Origin: CAYWNK01 sp964459495
Lineage (GTDB): Bacteria > Planctomycetota > UBA1135 > GCA-002686595
NCBI GenBank assembly: GCA_964459495.1
Contig: CAYWNK010000274.1
Location: forward strand, 1 to 8,266
Length of the DNA: 8,266 bases
Direction of reading: 5' to 3'
Part shown: positions 5,915 to 8,266 of the stretch, one piece after another
Layout: every line of letters starts with the position of its first letter
How positions within the stretch are numbered: position 1 is the stretch's first letter
The notes under the pieces: model-generated
Seen by the model: the letters and a program-made list of their open reading frames with translations, nothing else
What the model was told of the DNA's origin: nothing
Database searches by the model: none
Made by a program: the position numbers and the translations under genes

Positions 5915-6958
5915 TTAGCGTGCGTCGAACACGGCTTTCACGTGCACGCGTTGAAGCGCATGGGCTTCTTCCTCCAGCGAGACAGTGCCCTCGCCAAGAA
6001 AGGCGTTGATCACATCCGCGTTGGTGGTCGTGTGTTCGGTGGCCTGCGTAGTCGAAAACGTCCCGCCGCCGAGCAGCGCCATGGGGAGCAGCAGCTGGTC
6101 CGCGAGGTGGCTACCCACGGGCGCATCCGAGCTGAGGTAGCGCTTGACCGACTTCGCCAGCGTGGCGACGAGTCGTCGGCTGGGCACGGACTTCGCGCCA
6201 AAGCAGGTGAAGACCTCGCAGACGTTGCGGAAGCCGAGGAAGATGCTGATCGCGTTGCCGGGTCCCGGGCTGGTGTCGTGTTCGCGCAGCTCGATGTTGT
6301 CGCCTAGCAGCGGCAAAAGTGTGCGCAGGAGGCGCACCTGCTTGCGGGGGATCGCCTCGCCGAGATGGGCGTAGTCGATCACAGCCGAGCGCTTCTCGTC
6401 GGGGCCCCGTTGAAGTAGTTCGAGGGGTTGGGGAGTGCTGGCGGGCTCGATGCGCACCCGCACGCGCCCACCGCCCGCGGGGAAGAACCCCGCGCGCTCC
6501 AGCGTCAACTCGACCCGCCCGCCCATGCGTTCGACCAGGGGCAGAAAGCTCATGGACAGGGCATCGGTGGGGGGAGCCATCGAGTTGTGCGTGCCACCCT
6601 CGAGAACGACCTCGGAGGGCCCCTTGGCAAGCAGCAGTGGCATGAGCACGGTCTGCAGAACCAGGTTGCAGCTGCCGGCGCTGCCCACGCGGAAGGTGTA
6701 GCTGCCGGGGCGGACCGGTCCGGGCTCCAGCAGAATCCGGTCGGAATCCAGGGATGCGCCAAGGGCCTCGCTGCCGGTGATCTCGGCGGCCGCCCGCACG
6801 CAGGCCAGATGCTGGCGCTTGAGTCCGGGTCGCTTGCGGCCGCCGCGGATGTGCGTCAGCTCGAAGGGGCGGCCAAGCACCGCGCTCAGGGCGAGCCCCG
6901 AGCGCAGGATTTGGCCGCCGCCTTCTCCCTGGCGTCCGTCGAGGGTCAGCAGAGTCAT
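5915..6958 (-). CDS. rtcA: RNA 3'-terminal phosphate cyclase
   Basis: RtcA converts an RNA 3'-phosphate to a 2',3'-cyclic phosphate using ATP, through a covalent enzyme-histidine-AMP intermediate. The 347-residue length fits the family (E. coli 338). The signature GRQGEGGGQILR lies at residues 8-19, with GGRKRPGLKRQHL at 39-51, GGTHNSMAPPTD at 121-132 and FFPAGGGRV at 158-166. Near the end, VGSHLADQLLLPMAL spans 281-295 and EHTTTN contains H309, the expected AMP-accepting histidine. The start at 6958 lies 2 bases past the rtcB stop and is preceded by AAGGG within the last rtcB codons. An ATG 6 codons upstream would overlap rtcB and does not fit the family start. The tight spacing indicates co-transcription and probable translational coupling with rtcB. 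No in-frame defect is visible and all key motifs are present. Confidence 0.97.
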   Translation of the reverse strand: MTLLTLDGRQGEGGGQILRSGLALSAVLGRPFELTHIRGGRKRPGLKRQHLACVRAAAEITGSEALGASLDSDRILLEPGPVRPGSYTFRVGSAGSCNLVLQTVLMPLLLAKGPSEVVLEGGTHNSMAPPTDALSMSFLPLVERMGGRVELTLERAGFFPAGGGRVRVRIEPASTPQPLELLQRGPDEKRSAVIDYAHLGEAIPRKQVRLLRTLLPLLGDNIELREHDTSPGPGNAISIFLGFRNVCEVFTCFGAKSVPSRRLVATLAKSVKRYLSSDAPVGSHLADQLLLPMALLGGGTFSTTQATEHTTTNADVINAFLGEGTVSLEEEAHALQRVHVKAVFDAR

Positions 6959-6960
6959 GG

Positions 6961-8181
6961 CTAGCCCTTGACGCACACCACTTGGCGCAGCGTATGCACG
7001 ATTTCAACGAGGTCGGACTGGGCGGTCATGACGGCTTCGATGTCCTTGTACGCCATGGGCGTTTCGTCGATCACGCCTTCGTCCTTGCGGCACTCCACAT
7101 GGGCAGTGGCGCGGATGTGGTCGTCGACGGAGTAGGATTTTTTCGCTTGGGTACGGGACATGGTGCGGCCGGCTCCGTGGGAGCATGACTCGAAGCTATC
7201 GGGGTTGCCCTTGCCAGACACGATGAAGCTCTTGGCGCCCATCGAACCGGGGATGATGCCGAGTTCGCCTTTCCCGGCTCGCACGGCTCCCTTGCGGGTC
7301 ACCCAGCACTCCTCGCCGAAGTGCGTTTCGCGCTGGACGTAGTTGTGGTGGCAGTTGACGGCCATGAGGTCGGCTTGGAAGGGGGGGAGTTCGCGCACCT
7401 TACCTGCGGCTTCGATGACGTGCTCCATCATGACCTGCCGGTTGAGACGGGCGAACTTCTGCGCCCAGAGCACGCCTTCGACGTAGTCGTTGAAGTGCTC
7501 GGATCCCTCAGAGAGGTAGGAGAGGTTTTCGTCGGGCACAGTGCCCAGGTGGTTCTCCATGTCCTTCTTGGCCTTCTCGATAAAGACGCTGGCGATGCGG
7601 TTTCCCACTCCTCGGGAACCCGAGTGCAGCATGAACCAGACGCGGTCGGCCTCGTCGAGGCAGACTTCGACGAAGTGGTTGCCCGTTCCTAGGGTTCCCA
7701 GGTGGCCGATGTTGTTGGTGTTTTTGAAGACGGGGTAGCGCTCGACCAGTTCCTCGAAGCCGCTAGCCAGGTGCTCTTTCCAGAGGTTGGAGACGCGCTT
7801 GGGGATCTCGTTCCAGGAGCCCTTGTCGCGCCGGCGTCCGCTGGTGCGGCCGTGGGGGACGGCTTGCTCGATCATCTTGCGCAGGCCGCGCAGGTTGTCG
7901 GGTAGGTCGCTGGCGACCAACGAGGTCTTGACCGCGCACATGCCGCAGCCCAGGTCGACGCCGACCGCGGCGGGAACGATGGCCCCTAGGGTGGGAATCA
8001 CGCTGCCGATGGTGGCGCCCATGCCCCAGTGGACGTCGGGCATGACCGCGAGGTGGCTGTGCAGGATGGGCAGGGCGGCGGTGGCCTTGAGCTGGCGCTC
8101 GGCGCTTTCCTCGAGTTGGACTCCCCGGACCCAGGCCTTGATGGGCTTGCCGGCGCTCTCGATTTCGATGTAGTGGCTCAT
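6961..8181 (-). CDS. rtcB: RNA-splicing ligase RtcB (3'-phosphate/5'-hydroxyl RNA ligase)
   Basis: RtcB joins RNA ends bearing 2',3'-cyclic phosphate or 3'-phosphate to 5'-OH ends, using GTP and Mn2+ through a histidine-GMP intermediate. The 406-residue protein matches the E. coli type (408) throughout. Metal and catalytic residues are in place: MPDVHWGMGATIGSV at 47-61, VGVDLGCGM at 73-81 (D76, C79), GTGNHF at 165-170 (N168, H169), MLHSGSRGVGN at 184-194 (H186), NCHHNY at 276-281 and SCSHGAGRTMSR at 332-343 with the guanylylated H335. Start ATG 8181 is supported by GGAG 7 bases upstream. It is the first gene of the rtcBA pair; no archease gene is seen. In E. coli the pair is controlled by RtcR and sigma-54, but neither an rtcR gene nor a TGGC/TGC-type sigma-54 promoter is visible in the 85 upstream bases available. 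The protein is intact. Confidence 0.98.
   Translation of the reverse strand: MSHYIEIESAGKPIKAWVRGVQLEESAERQLKATAALPILHSHLAVMPDVHWGMGATIGSVIPTLGAIVPAAVGVDLGCGMCAVKTSLVASDLPDNLRGLRKMIEQAVPHGRTSGRRRDKGSWNEIPKRVSNLWKEHLASGFEELVERYPVFKNTNNIGHLGTLGTGNHFVEVCLDEADRVWFMLHSGSRGVGNRIASVFIEKAKKDMENHLGTVPDENLSYLSEGSEHFNDYVEGVLWAQKFARLNRQVMMEHVIEAAGKVRELPPFQADLMAVNCHHNYVQRETHFGEECWVTRKGAVRAGKGELGIIPGSMGAKSFIVSGKGNPDSFESCSHGAGRTMSRTQAKKSYSVDDHIRATAHVECRKDEGVIDETPMAYKDIEAVMTAQSDLVEIVHTLRQVVCVKG
6965..6969 (-). promoter_or_regulatory. Ribosome binding site of rtcA inside the end of rtcB
   Basis: The minus strand reads AAGGG 6 bases before the rtcA ATG. It lies within the last Lys-Gly codons of rtcB and decides the rtcA start at 6958. 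It makes translational coupling of the two genes likely. Confidence 0.6.
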
Positions 8182-8188
8182 GGCTGAT

Positions 8189-8192
8189 CTCC
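8189..8192 (-). promoter_or_regulatory. Ribosome binding site of rtcB
   Basis: The minus strand reads GGAG 7 bases before the rtcB ATG at 8181. It is one of the few clear Shine-Dalgarno sequences in this window and supports the chosen start. Confidence 0.6.
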
Positions 8193-8239
8193 GGTGGGGG
8201 ACCCTAGTCGCTTGGGCTCCCGTGTTCTTGTTCGTTGGG

Positions 8240-8262
8240 GGGAGCCCCGGCGGGGAGCTCCC
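8240..8262. repeat. GC-rich inverted repeat upstream of rtcB
   Basis: GGGAG CCCC (8240-8248) can pair with GGGG and CTCCC (8252-8255 and 8258-8262) around a GGC loop, with a 2-base AG bulge, giving 9 pairs. It lies about 59 bases upstream of the rtcB start. It could be the terminator of a neighbouring gene outside the window, a 5' leader structure for rtcB, or an operator. The window ends before any U-run could be judged. Confidence 0.3.
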
Positions 8263-8266
8263 GGGT

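Noticed and set aside
6111..7007. Long alternative minus-strand frame across rtcA
   Set aside because: It is Arg/Pro-rich out-of-frame translation of rtcA, whose own frame carries all catalytic motifs.

Overview
The window is a GC-rich stretch of bacterial chromosome with no sign of a plasmid, phage or insertion sequence. The best guess for the host is a Planctomycetota-like bacterium. That rests mainly on the first large gene, an ECF-type sigma factor joined through a membrane helix to a very long extracytoplasmic tail, an architecture I associate with that phylum. The other genes are widespread and say little about taxonomy. The assignment is inference, not proof.

Layout. At the left edge the first ~30 codons of a probable lipoprotein run leftward out of the window (1-91, minus). 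Divergently, from 273, comes the 889-residue membrane-tethered sigma factor (plus). After a 310-base gap with no convincing gene, a 492-residue DUF2779-family protein follows (3253-4731, plus). It appears to carry two nuclease modules: an iron-sulfur, Cas4-like PD-(D/E)XK domain and a DnaQ/DEDDy-like exonuclease domain. Its stop codon overlaps the stop of a small convergent two-helix membrane protein (4728-4931, minus). The stretch 4932-5250 has no solid gene, only a 28-codon reading frame and some inverted repeats.

The right half is a minus-strand cluster. rtcB (6961-8181, RNA 3'-phosphate/5'-OH ligase) is followed after 2 bases by rtcA (5915-6958, RNA 3'-terminal phosphate cyclase). After 112 bases comes a histidine-phosphatase family protein (5251-5802). 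RtcA converts RNA 3'-phosphate ends to 2',3'-cyclic phosphates. RtcB opens the cyclic end and, using GTP, joins it to a 5'-OH end, so together they form an RNA repair module. All catalytic residues that I can place in RtcA and RtcB are intact. The phosphatase has HHPE where the family normally has RHG or RHP, so it may be weakened or specialised.

The points most worth a second look are the membrane-anchored sigma factor, the double-nuclease DUF2779 protein, and the altered phosphatase downstream of rtcBA. No CRISPR array, tRNA, rRNA or transposon was found.
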